Part shown: positions 1-6,588 of the stretch, in pieces
Layout of the letters: every line of letters begins with the position of its first letter
Position numbering within the stretch: position 1 is the stretch's first letter
Origin: Nitrospirota bacterium
Lineage (GTDB): Bacteria; Nitrospirota_A; Leptospirillia; Leptospirillales; Leptospirillaceae
Assembly: GCA_021838765.1 (NCBI GenBank)
Contig: JAKCCY010000068.1
Location: forward strand, 1 to 14,201
DNA: 14,201 bases
Direction of reading: 5' to 3'
Notes under the pieces: model-generated
Seen by the model: the letters and a program-made list of their open reading frames with translations, nothing else
Told to the model about the DNA's origin: nothing
Databases searched by the model: none
Made by a program: the position numbers and the translations under genes

Positions 1-25
1 CGGCAAATCCCTCCCGGACTTTGCG

Positions 26-48
26 ACAAACTTATTATATAAGTTTGT
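26..48. repeat. AT-rich palindrome, possible operator or terminator
   Basis: Two perfect 10-base arms (ACAAACTTAT at 26-35 and its complement at 39-48) flank a 3-base loop, and TTTT follows on the plus strand. A further copy of AAACTTAT lies at 79-86. The arm plus T-run resembles a weak rho-independent terminator for a plus-strand gene ending left of the window. The additional half-site instead suggests a protein-binding site. The sequence cannot decide between them. Confidence 0.4.
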
Positions 49-124
49 TTTTAACGCATATATATTAAAAACTATGCTAAACTTATCAAAAGCGAAAGTC
101 AACAAGAGAGAAGAAAGGACAAAA

Positions 125-228
125 AACACGGCAACAGCACGGCACAGCACGGCAAGAAAAACGAATGCCATGGAGTCAACAACTGGCATGATTTATCGTT
201 GATTTTCTTGCCGTGCTGTTGCCGTGTT
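125..228 (-). terminator. Long imperfect hairpin with T-run, downstream of tRNA-Arg
   Basis: Bases 203-228 are the exact reverse complement of 125-160 once one 10-base unit is removed from the left arm. That unit, CAGCACGGCA, is tandemly duplicated at 135-144 and 145-154. The stem continues inward with AACGA (160-164) against TCGTT (196-200) and ATGCCA (165-170) against TGGCAT (184-189). Read on the minus strand, the distal arm ends in GTG followed by six T residues, as in an intrinsic terminator for transcription coming through the tRNA gene. The stem is far longer than a usual terminator, so a structured small RNA or a palindromic mobile repeat is also possible. Confidence 0.5.
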
Positions 229-320
229 GAGGGGGCAAAAAGGGGCAAATGAAGGTCAGTAGAAGTCATGATTTGATTTGAAGAGAATGTGATTATTTGG
301 CTTGTATGCTGGGTTTTTGT

Positions 321-397
321 TGGTGCCCCCGGGGTGACTCGAACACCCGACACAAGGTTTAGGAAACCTCTGCTCTGTCCGCCTGAGCTACGGGGGC
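321..397 (-). tRNA. tRNA-Arg (anticodon CCT)
   Basis: On the minus strand the sequence folds as a full cloverleaf. The 7-bp acceptor stem is GCCCCCG (397-391) with CGGGGGC (331-325). The D-arm is GCTC/GAGC. The anticodon stem GAGGT/ACCTT encloses loop TTCCTAA with anticodon CCT. The T-arm is GGGTG-TTCGAGT-CACCC. Discriminator A at 324 is followed by an encoded CCA at 323-321. It inserts arginine at AGG codons. It is intact, and no other tRNA lies in the window. The zinc-ribbon gene on the same strand ends 61 bases upstream, so the tRNA may share its transcript or have its own promoter, which I could not identify. Confidence 0.95.
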
Positions 398-425
398 TTT
401 TTGTGGAAATAGGGGTAAGAAGGAA

Positions 426-447
426 GGACCGGTCGGGAAACCGGTCC
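426..447 (-). terminator. Hairpin between the zinc-ribbon gene and the tRNA
   Basis: GGACCGGT (426-433) and its exact complement ACCGGTCC (440-447) form an 8-bp GC-rich stem with a 6-base loop, starting 11 bases after the zinc-ribbon stop codon. On the minus strand it is followed by a pyrimidine tract (TTCCTTCTT) rather than a clean T-run, so as an intrinsic terminator it would be weak. It could instead mark a processing site upstream of the tRNA. Confidence 0.4.
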
Positions 448-458
448 CTGACAATCTG

Positions 459-626
459 CTATCCTATATTGGGTCCATACCAGGTGCCATTACAGTCAAT
501 ACAAACGAAGTCTCCATCCACAGAAAGAGTAGGCTCCCCGCAAAAAGGACAATCCGGCCCATTCTTTCTTGGAATATGGAGAGGCAACTCCAGTTCGTCA
601 AGATCAATTTCTTCGGGCTCATCCAT
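459..626 (-). CDS. Small zinc-ribbon protein, 55 residues
   Basis: A short reading frame starts at ATG (626-624), nine bases after a GGGG-containing ribosome binding site, and ends at TAG. The N-terminal half is acidic and probably flexible (eight D/E in the first 13 residues). The C-terminal half carries two knuckles: C26-P-F-C29-G and C42-I-D-C45. The resulting CxxC-x12-CxxC pattern is typical of a single zinc ribbon, with an aromatic GTWYG motif after the last cysteine. There is no signal peptide or membrane segment, so it should be cytoplasmic. I do not recognise a named family. Zinc ribbons of this size often bind nucleic acid or a protein partner, but that is only an analogy. It lies between the amidase and tRNA-Arg genes on the same strand, with its own promoter-like sequence. 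Confidence 0.75.
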   Translation of the reverse strand: MDEPEEIDLDELELPLHIPRKNGPDCPFCGEPTLSVDGDFVCIDCNGTWYGPNIG

Positions 627-675
627 TGCGATCCCCTTTATCCTGAAACATTCATGACGATGAATTTATCTGGCT

Positions 676-695
676 GGCCCTTTAAAAAAAAGGCC
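676..695 (-). other. Short U-rich hairpin in the zinc-ribbon leader
   Basis: GGCC (676-679) and GGCC (692-695) pair, extended inward by TTT (681-683) with AAA (689-691) across one bulged base (680). On the minus strand this gives a run of eight T residues inside the hairpin, within the presumed leader of the zinc-ribbon gene. The stem is short and a role is not established. Confidence 0.25.
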
Positions 696-714
696 GCATC
701 AACCAAGACTCGTC

Positions 715-744
715 ATCATATCATATTGGTCTTCCGTATTCCAA
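715..744 (-). promoter_or_regulatory. Candidate sigma-70 promoter for the zinc-ribbon gene
   Basis: On the minus strand TTGGAA (744-739) is followed after 18 bases by TATGAT (720-715). The -10 box matches the consensus at five of six positions and the -35 at four. It would start transcription near 708, about 80 bases before the zinc-ribbon start codon. Confidence 0.35.
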
Positions 745-751
745 AATCATG

Positions 752-783
752 AACCGACTGGCCGGAGAGCAGGTCAGTCGGTT
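752..783 (-). terminator. Candidate terminator at the amidase stop codon
   Basis: AACCGACTG (752-760) pairs perfectly with CAGTCGGTT (775-783), and three more pairs extend inward (761-763 with 772-774), leaving an 8-base loop. The stem overlaps the amidase stop codon. On the minus strand it is followed by CATGATTTTGG, a poor T-run, so termination is likely but not certain. Confidence 0.45.
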
Positions 784-2198
784 TGATGGATGCTGGCTCG
801 GGCAAGCCGGTTGATCTTCTCAGGGTGAACCCAGCGGTCATAGTCAACAATCCCTTTATACAGGCCCTCTGCGACACGTTGGCGGTATCTCCCTTGTGCC
901 ATGAGCGCCGCATCTTTCCTGTTTGAAAGGAAGTTGACCTCTGTGAGGACGGCGGGCATTGATGTTCCCATGATGACATAGAACGGTGCATGCTTGACCC
1001 CGAAATCTCTTATTCCCGAATAATGCGAGCTCAGTGTTCCAATGAGCGCATTGTCGAGGGAAGATGCGAGTTCCATGGAATGCTTTTTCTTGTGGTTGAT
1101 CCTTAATGTCAGCAATATCGCTCCAAGATCTCCTGCCGCTCCGAGAGAGGCATTTTCCCGTTTTGCAAGAGCCATGGCCCTTTTGTCTTTTGAATGAAGT
1201 GTCAGAAGATAGGTCTGGATTCCCCGGACCGAAGGGTCCGGATCGGCATTTGCATGGATAGAGAGGAAAAGGTCTCCATGGTCCCGGTTTGCGATTCTTG
1301 TTCTGTCTTTAAGGGAGATGAAGGAGTCGTCTGTCCGTGTATAAAAAACATGGAAACGGCCATCCTGTGAAAGGAGGATGCCCAGCCTTCGGACGATGTC
1401 GAGAACGAGATCCTTTTCGCAATACCCGTTTACGGAAGTCGTTCCGCAATCTTTTCCGCCATGCCCTGCGTCAAGGACGATCCTCATCCGGTGCTCCTTG
1501 ACGGGAAGCTCATAACCGGATTCAACCGCCACGGGCGGCGGAGTCAGCGAGGTTCCTGTTTCTTTCTTTTTTTCCTTCAGCTTTTTTCCGGGAATGACGT
1601 AGACCTTGCCATTGTTTCCGGGGTGTGACTGAACTGCCGGGGATTGTGATGATTGTGTTCCGGAGGAGGAAGAATTCTTTTTTTCAGGAGCAGTCTTCCG
1701 GGAATGACGTCGTGCGGGAGGAGTTGTCTGATTTGTTTTCGCCGAGTTTTTGCCAACAGGGTAATCGATCACAACCCGGGAAGGTGATGAAAGGTTGAAC
1801 GTATGAGGAACACCCAGCGATGAAGATTCCATGACAACCAATACCGTCGTTCGATGTCCGGGTTTATAGACAACAGTGATTTCCCTGATCAGTTTTTTTG
1901 AATACCTGTTTTTCAGCCGGTAGTTTTTTTTGAGGGAAGGGGAGGGCATGACTCCCTCAAGGGAGATAACCCCCTGGCCATTCTGAGAGGCAACAGATTC
2001 TTTCTTGACGGGGCCATCAAGGACCAGAACAATCCGTATATGATCACGATGCAGGCCAACCTTCATCTTTGTCAGAAAGGTGATTGGGGATGCATTCGCA
2101 ACCGGTACAGAGAAAAAGTTCCCGGTTGTTTTGAAGGAATCGGGGGCAATCAATCCACAAAGGACCACAAGCAGGATTAAAAGTTTTTTTGCTGACAT
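774..2198 (-). CDS. N-acetylmuramoyl-L-alanine amidase, AMIN plus Amidase_3 (AmiC type)
   Basis: A 474-residue exported zinc hydrolase that cleaves the amide bond between N-acetylmuramic acid and the stem peptide during cell separation. Residues 1-36 form a signal peptide (KK, hydrophobic 6-19, cleavage likely after VANA). An AMIN-like septal/peptidoglycan-targeting domain spans about 45-147. A low-complexity Ser/Lys/Pro linker follows at about 150-230. The Amidase_3 domain covers about 238-452, with zinc ligands H246 (DAGHGG), E261 (YCEKD) and H315 (SIHAN) and catalytic E420 (LTEVNFLSN). I start at ATG 2198, preceded by AGGAAGG, which puts a proper signal peptide first. A longer frame begins at 2261 but would add 21 residues before the signal and lies almost at the predicted transcription start. 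It is divergent from the PBP-activator-like gene, another wall-related protein. Confidence 0.93.
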   Translation of the reverse strand: MSAKKLLILLVVLCGLIAPDSFKTTGNFFSVPVANASPITFLTKMKVGLHRDHIRIVLVLDGPVKKESVASQNGQGVISLEGVMPSPSLKKNYRLKNRYSKKLIREITVVYKPGHRTTVLVVMESSSLGVPHTFNLSSPSRVVIDYPVGKNSAKTNQTTPPARRHSRKTAPEKKNSSSSGTQSSQSPAVQSHPGNNGKVYVIPGKKLKEKKKETGTSLTPPPVAVESGYELPVKEHRMRIVLDAGHGGKDCGTTSVNGYCEKDLVLDIVRRLGILLSQDGRFHVFYTRTDDSFISLKDRTRIANRDHGDLFLSIHANADPDPSVRGIQTYLLTLHSKDKRAMALAKRENASLGAAGDLGAILLTLRINHKKKHSMELASSLDNALIGTLSSHYSGIRDFGVKHAPFYVIMGTSMPAVLTEVNFLSNRKDAALMAQGRYRQRVAEGLYKGIVDYDRWVHPEKINRLARASIHQTD

Positions 2199-2277
2199 CC
2201 CGAACCGCCTTCCTGTGCTGAAGAAAGTTGATCTCCAATAAGAAGAAATGAAGAAGTGCATGGATCCCCATGGAACC

Positions 2278-2306
2278 AGTATCCTAACTTATGACGATTT
2301 TGACAA
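2278..2306 (-). promoter_or_regulatory. Candidate sigma-70 promoter for the amidase gene
   Basis: On the minus strand TTGTCA (2306-2301) is followed after exactly 17 bases by GATACT (2283-2278). Transcription would begin near 2271 and leave a leader of about 70 bases before the ATG at 2198. The -35 box overlaps that of the opposing promoter by five bases. Confidence 0.45.
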
Positions 2307-2330
2307 AAAAACAAGCTTGTGTCCAATACT
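2300..2330 (+). promoter_or_regulatory. Candidate plus-strand promoter with internal palindrome
   Basis: A perfect TTGACA lies at 2300-2305. The best -10 is AATACT at 2325-2330, with a long 19-base spacer. The spacer contains the 10-base palindrome ACAAGCTTGT (2311-2320), a plausible repressor or activator site. It would give the PBP-activator-like gene a leader of about 230 bases. The spacing makes this weaker than the minus-strand promoter. Confidence 0.35.
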
Positions 2331-2568
2331 AAGGGATTTTTTCAAAATCGTGCTCCATTTGGGCTGTTTTTCCGGGAAAATCATGTGTCCTTTCTTGATT
2401 GTCGGTGCGAGCTTCCTGTACTCTCTAAAGAGTGCTGCATTCATGTAACCTGGTCTTTATTACTCCCTTTCAACGAGATGCGAATCCGTCAGGCGTGCTT
2501 TCCCAAGGAAAGCAGGGCCTGGAGAGTCGAGTCAAGCCAGTTCAAAAAGACGAAGAGAAGGTCCATTT

Positions 2569-4674
2569 GTGATCCTGAAAAAAAGAGTCGGGAACAGGGA
2601 GAAGAAAGGTAAGTTCCGTTTGTTGCGGGGAACGGGGCTTTTGTGTCTTTGCCTGTTTCTTGATCCTGCCCATTTTGTTTATGCCGGTGACAACCCACAG
2701 GACCAAACGGGCGTTCCCGCTTCAACGATGCCCCAGGTGCCGGTATTCCGTGTTTCGACCCAGCCCCTCCCGAAGGTTTCCGATATTGCCCTTTCCATGG
2801 AAATCAAGAAGGCTCAGGATGTTCTTCACAATGGCAAGTATCCCGAAGCGAAGAATCTTTTTGAAAATATCCTTTTGGACTATCCGGAAAACAGGGTTCC
2901 CATGAGTGTCTATCTGGGCCTTGCGAAGGCGAATCGGCATATGGGGCTTGCCACCTCTGTCCTGAACCTTCTGCTCCCCCTGTTGAAATCACAGGTGCTG
3001 GCGCAGAGTACCCGGTCCGAAAAGACCGAATATATGTACTCCATCGGGATGGCCGACAGTGTTCTCAAAAACGATCTGGGAACTGTTCACTACCTTTTGC
3101 CGGTCTACAAGGATCTTGCCAGGGATAACCGGATTTATCAGGCAACCAATGTTCTTGAACCGATTCTTGCAAAGACGGATCCCATTTCTTCGATCATCCT
3201 TTTTTCAACTGTTCGTTCGGGAATGGGCCACGATTACCAGGTCAGGATGGCGTCACTGATTACTTCGATGATCATGGAGACTGTTACCTCTTCCATCGAT
3301 TCCCGAAAAATATGGGAGAGCTTTCCGGAGAGCTTCCCCGGGGATGTTGCTCTTTTCAAGTCAGCTCAAATACTTGAATCGACGGGGCATAGCGATCAGG
3401 CAGAAATGGAGTACATTCACATTCTTGCGAACTACCCGGAATCTTCTCTGGTTCAAAAGACCCAGAAACAGCTTGATGCGATTCACTTTACAAACGCTCA
3501 GCGTCCTGTCGGTGTGATTATTCCGGATCTCGTGAAAAACCCTGTCGCTCCCTATATTCGCTCCATTTTAAGGGGGGTCTTCACCGCTTACTCCGCCCAT
3601 CATTTTCACCGATGGGTTCCTTCTGTCAAGACTGTCCACTCAGGTTCTCAAGTCTTGAAAAGCTTTTCTGATCTTGAGCGCAAGGAAGGGATCGTTTCCT
3701 GTATCGGACCGATTCTTCCGAAAGACTTTATGATCCTGAAAAAGAGGCTTTATTCCGGCCGTCTTGTTTGCGTTACGCCAACACTGTCCCCTCCATCTTC
3801 ATTCAAGGGGATCAGAAGCGTTGCAACCATGCCTGCAATGATTGGAAAAGCGGCGGCAATGGAAGTTCTGGCAATTGCTCCCAAAGATCCGGCCATGACT
3901 CTTTATCCCGATGTTCCCTATGGGCATTTTATTGAAAAAATTTTTTCAAGAAAGCTCTCCCAGGGGGGAGGGGATTACCTCCAGGGTCTTGCCTACAATC
4001 CTGATGCTCCGGATATTCAGCCAGCGGTCGATTCGATGAAAACCTTTGGCCGGACGATAGCAATCGACAAAGACTCGATGAAAAACCCGGAGATCACCTT
4101 TTTGAGTCCGGACCTGGTTCGATACAGGAGTGAACACTTTGTCCTCTTTTCTTCATCCGATGGCGGTCATGTCAAAAAATCCTTTTTTGTTCCGTCGTTT
4201 CGGATCATTTTCATTCCCGACTCATCGGGGCACCATGCCAGGATTCTCAGGGAACTTGCCTATAAGGGGATACAGAACCAGCTCATTATAGGAAACGATA
4301 CTTTCATGACAGGAGACCCGATCCCCGATGTCTCAATTCTTGGAACAATCAAGGCCGTGGGAGCTTTTTCGCCCAATGATCTCCCGGTAGAAAATCCGGA
4401 TATCCGATTATACAATCAGACCTTTGGCCATCTTCCCGACCTGTTTGCCCTTCAGGCCATCGATGCGGCCGAGATAATCGACGCATCCCTGGTCAAAGGG
4501 GTTCAGACATCTGCCCAGACGGCTTATTCCATAAAGAAGATCATGAATTTCCATGGACTTTCAGGAAGGATGAGATGGGACACATCCGGACAGACAGAGA
4601 AACAGGTGAGTGTTTTCGGGTATAATGATGGGCACTGGCAGCGGGAAAATCAGTTCTGGGTCGATTCGTTTTAG
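2569..4674 (+). CDS. PBP-activator-like periplasmic protein (TPR plus type I ligand-binding fold)
   Basis: A 701-residue exported protein. The GTG start is preceded by GAGAAGG at a suitable distance. Residues 1-39 are a signal peptide with a very basic N-region (KKR, REKKGK) and hydrophobic core LLCLCLFL, cut probably after VYA. No lipobox is evident. A helical TPR-like region spans about 75-305 (for example the pair around YPEAKNLFENILLDYPENR). A domain resembling the type I periplasmic ligand-binding fold begins at about 312 (RPVGVIIPD) and runs nearly to the end (FGYNDGHWQREN). This order matches LpoA-type activators of penicillin-binding proteins and related branched-chain-amino-acid-receptor-like proteins. 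The gene diverges from a cell-wall amidase, which favours a peptidoglycan role over nutrient uptake, and no ABC permease or ATPase gene is nearby. The specific partner is unknown. Confidence 0.7.
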   Translation: MILKKRVGNREKKGKFRLLRGTGLLCLCLFLDPAHFVYAGDNPQDQTGVPASTMPQVPVFRVSTQPLPKVSDIALSMEIKKAQDVLHNGKYPEAKNLFENILLDYPENRVPMSVYLGLAKANRHMGLATSVLNLLLPLLKSQVLAQSTRSEKTEYMYSIGMADSVLKNDLGTVHYLLPVYKDLARDNRIYQATNVLEPILAKTDPISSIILFSTVRSGMGHDYQVRMASLITSMIMETVTSSIDSRKIWESFPESFPGDVALFKSAQILESTGHSDQAEMEYIHILANYPESSLVQKTQKQLDAIHFTNAQRPVGVIIPDLVKNPVAPYIRSILRGVFTAYSAHHFHRWVPSVKTVHSGSQVLKSFSDLERKEGIVSCIGPILPKDFMILKKRLYSGRLVCVTPTLSPPSSFKGIRSVATMPAMIGKAAAMEVLAIAPKDPAMTLYPDVPYGHFIEKIFSRKLSQGGGDYLQGLAYNPDAPDIQPAVDSMKTFGRTIAIDKDSMKNPEITFLSPDLVRYRSEHFVLFSSSDGGHVKKSFFVPSFRIIFIPDSSGHHARILRELAYKGIQNQLIIGNDTFMTGDPIPDVSILGTIKAVGAFSPNDLPVENPDIRLYNQTFGHLPDLFALQAIDAAEIIDASLVKGVQTSAQTAYSIKKIMNFHGLSGRMRWDTSGQTEKQVSVFGYNDGHWQRENQFWVDSF

Positions 4675-4726
4675 CCGATCCACAGTGGATCCGCTGTCGA
4701 CACGATACGATAACTCTGGAGATGGC

Positions 4727-5476
4727 TTGTTTCATTTTGACTCTGGTTTCGCCTGGCTTTTCGATTTGGGCCTCAAGCTTGTCATATGGGGGATCCCGGT
4801 CCTTTTTGCTGTGACTTTTCATGAGCTGGCACATGGTATTGTTGCCGATTATCTTGGTGATCCGACACCAAGGATGATGGGGCGGCTGTCGGCAAATCCG
4901 CTTGTCCATGTCGATCCGTTTGGAACGGTCCTTCTGCCTCTGATTCTCCTTTTGTCACATACAGGGCTCATGTTTGGATATGCGAAACCCATCCCGATCA
5001 ATATGAGAAATCTTCACCATTACAGAAGGGATTCGGTTCTGGTCGCCTTTGCAGGTCCCGGGTCCAATCTGATGATGGCGCTGATCTCGATGAGCATCCT
5101 GCATGCCTTTCTCTCAACCCTTCCGTTAACGGCAACATCTCCCTTGTGGGGAGAGCTGTTGCCGATCTTTCTGGCTATGATGAAGGCATCCATTACGGTC
5201 AACATCGTCCTGTTTTTCTTCAACATGATCCCCCTTCCACCCCTGGACGGGGGAAGGGTTGCAACCGGCCTTCTTCCGGATGTTATTGCGGAACCACTGT
5301 CCCGAGTTGAGCCTTACGGGATCTGGATCATCTTTGGCCTGGTCATTCTCGATCCCTATCTGGGGATTCTTTCGAGAACCCTGTGGCCTCTTGTCGAAAC
5401 TACGACCAGTTCCATCATTACCCTTGCTTATGATCCGTCCGCCCTTTTCCATCTGGGTGGAGCTAATCCGGAATAA
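4727..5476 (+). CDS. Site-2-type membrane metalloprotease (peptidase M50 family)
   Basis: A 249-residue integral membrane protein. The zinc motif is H32-E-L-A-H36 in the first hydrophobic segments. The third-ligand region is PPLDGGRV, with D174. An FAGPGSN signature lies at 108-114. Hydrophobic segments fall near 15-40, 65-85, 105-130, 145-170 and 198-215. This is the compact form without PDZ or CBS domains. I start at TTG 4727, six bases after GGAG and 52 bases after the previous stop. The longer GTG frame from 4610 would overlap the upstream gene by 65 bases and begin with low-complexity sequence unlike the family. The protein should cut substrates within the membrane, but the substrate is unknown. 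It directly precedes trpS, as in many other bacteria. Confidence 0.85.
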   Translation: MFHFDSGFAWLFDLGLKLVIWGIPVLFAVTFHELAHGIVADYLGDPTPRMMGRLSANPLVHVDPFGTVLLPLILLLSHTGLMFGYAKPIPINMRNLHHYRRDSVLVAFAGPGSNLMMALISMSILHAFLSTLPLTATSPLWGELLPIFLAMMKASITVNIVLFFFNMIPLPPLDGGRVATGLLPDVIAEPLSRVEPYGIWIIFGLVILDPYLGILSRTLWPLVETTTSSIITLAYDPSALFHLGGANPE

Positions 5477-5529
5477 CGTAAAGACCCCTTTTTGAGAAGG
5501 AATCTCGAAAAGATCATGGAGAATCGTTT

Positions 5530-6588
5530 GTGATAACAGCGGCCAGGACAAAAGAATCAGAAGAGATGAGTCCTTTTGAGGAAAAACGTGTTGTAAGCGG
5601 GATACAGCCTTCTGGAAGAATGCATCTCGGAAACTACATGGGAGCTCTCTACAACTGGATCTCCCTTCAGGAAACGCATGACTGTTTTTTCTTTATTGCA
5701 GACTGGCATGCCCTGTCGACCAACTATGAAAACACTTCGAATCTCGTCTCAAATACCCGGGAGATGCTGATCGACTGGCTTTCTCTTGGTCTGGATCCGG
5801 AAAAGGCGACGATCTTTCTCCAGTCGGATGTCACGGAACATGCGGAGCTGAACCTTCTCCTCGGGATGATAACGCCCGTTTCCTGGCTGACTCGCAATCC
5901 CAGTTTCAAGGATCAGCAGGAGCAGATAGAAAACAGGAACCTCGCCATGTTCGGGTTCCTGGGGTATCCGGTTTTGATGACAGCCGATATTACGCTTTAT
6001 CGAGCGACCCATGTTCCTGTTGGACAGGATCAGTTGCCGCATCTTGAGCTGGCCCGTGAAATTGTCAGAAGGTTCCATCATTTTTATGGCCCTGCGATTC
6101 CCGAGCCCATGCCGTTATTGACCCCGACTCCGAAGCTTCCGGGGCTCGACGGCCGTAAAATGAGCAAGAGCTATGACAACTGCCTCTATATTACAGACAG
6201 TGCGGAGGTCATATGGGAAAAGATCAGGACCATGGTGACAGACCCTCAGAGAGCCCGAAGAAAAGATCCGGGGAACCCGGACGTTTGTCCCGTTTATGAC
6301 TTGCATCGCGTCTTTACCTCCGCCGAAGAAAGAATATCCATTGAAACAGGATGCAGGACGGCAGGAATTGGCTGCATGGAATGCAAATCCATTTTGCGCG
6401 ACGGGATCGAGCGGGTGCTCGGACCCGCCAGGGAAAAGCGTTCTAAAATCCAGGCCAATCTTAAAGACCTGGATCTGATACTTGAAAAAGGTGCGGAAAA
6501 GGCGAGGGGTGAGGCCAGAAAAACGATACGTATCGTGAGAGACGCAATGCAGCTTCCTGGAAAACCCAATCATCTTGATCTTCACTGA
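5530..6588 (+). CDS. trpS: Tryptophanyl-tRNA synthetase
   Basis: A 352-residue class I aminoacyl-tRNA synthetase that activates tryptophan with ATP and charges tRNA-Trp in the cytoplasm. The HIGH-type motif is PSGRMHLGN (27-35) and the KMSKS loop is at 210-214 (DGRKMSKSYDN). Family signatures such as ADWHALST, VPVGQDQLPHLELAR and the substrate-pocket segment GYPVLMTADI are all present. The GTG start at 5530 has GGAG eight bases upstream. An ATG 12 codons later (5566) has a purine stretch too close to it and is the main alternative. The protein is slightly longer than the usual ~330 residues, mostly in the C-terminal half. It lies 53 bases after the M50 protease gene and is probably cotranscribed with it. 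Confidence 0.96.
   Translation: MITAARTKESEEMSPFEEKRVVSGIQPSGRMHLGNYMGALYNWISLQETHDCFFFIADWHALSTNYENTSNLVSNTREMLIDWLSLGLDPEKATIFLQSDVTEHAELNLLLGMITPVSWLTRNPSFKDQQEQIENRNLAMFGFLGYPVLMTADITLYRATHVPVGQDQLPHLELAREIVRRFHHFYGPAIPEPMPLLTPTPKLPGLDGRKMSKSYDNCLYITDSAEVIWEKIRTMVTDPQRARRKDPGNPDVCPVYDLHRVFTSAEERISIETGCRTAGIGCMECKSILRDGIERVLGPAREKRSKIQANLKDLDLILEKGAEKARGEARKTIRIVRDAMQLPGKPNHLDLH

Larger units (their letters stand above)
1..320. other. Gene-free AT-rich region downstream of the tRNA
   Basis: No convincing coding region is visible on either strand. The only long minus-strand frame begins inside the tRNA gene and runs through the long hairpin, so it is not credible. The first ~110 bases are clearly richer in A and T than the rest of the window. 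The region holds the palindrome at 26-48 and the hairpin at 125-228. Because it lies immediately 3' of a tRNA gene, it could be the edge of an integrated element, but no integrase gene and no duplicated tRNA 3' end is present in the window. Confidence 0.5.
2199..2568. other. Divergent intergenic region with several dyads
   Basis: This 370-bp stretch separates the amidase gene from the PBP-activator-like gene. Besides the two promoters it holds a 10-bp inverted repeat (2294-2303 with 2342-2351), a 13-bp dyad TTTTCC-G-GGAAAA (2368-2380), and an 8-bp stem with a 3-base loop (2496-2514) in the presumed leader of the plus-strand gene. Two plus-strand frames cross it (2248-2448 and 2319-2612). Neither has a convincing ribosome binding site or a recognisable protein, and the second overruns the start of the next gene. 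I see no known riboswitch. Confidence 0.5.

Noticed and set aside
125..228. CRISPR-like repeat array
   Set aside because: The repeats are one tandem duplication and one inverted copy. There are no regularly spaced units or spacers.
99..353. 84-residue minus-strand frame
   Set aside because: It begins inside the tRNA-Arg gene and runs through the long inverted repeat, with no ribosome binding site or recognisable domain.
289..657. 122-residue plus-strand frame
   Set aside because: It reads through the tRNA gene in antisense and then antisense to the zinc-ribbon gene. The opposite strand explains the sequence better.
2319..2612. 97-residue plus-strand frame in the divergent region
   Set aside because: It overlaps the start of the PBP-activator-like gene in another frame, has no convincing ribosome binding site, and lies over promoter elements.
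4541..4909. 122-residue minus-strand frame
   Set aside because: It is antisense to the end of the PBP-activator-like gene and the start of the M50 protease, with no protein-like features.
5126..5551. 141-residue minus-strand frame
   Set aside because: It is a shadow opposite the M50 protease gene, whose HELAH and PPLDGG motifs are clear on the other strand.
6115..6585. 156-residue minus-strand frame
   Set aside because: It is antisense to the C-terminal half of trpS. Its composition follows from the trpS codons.
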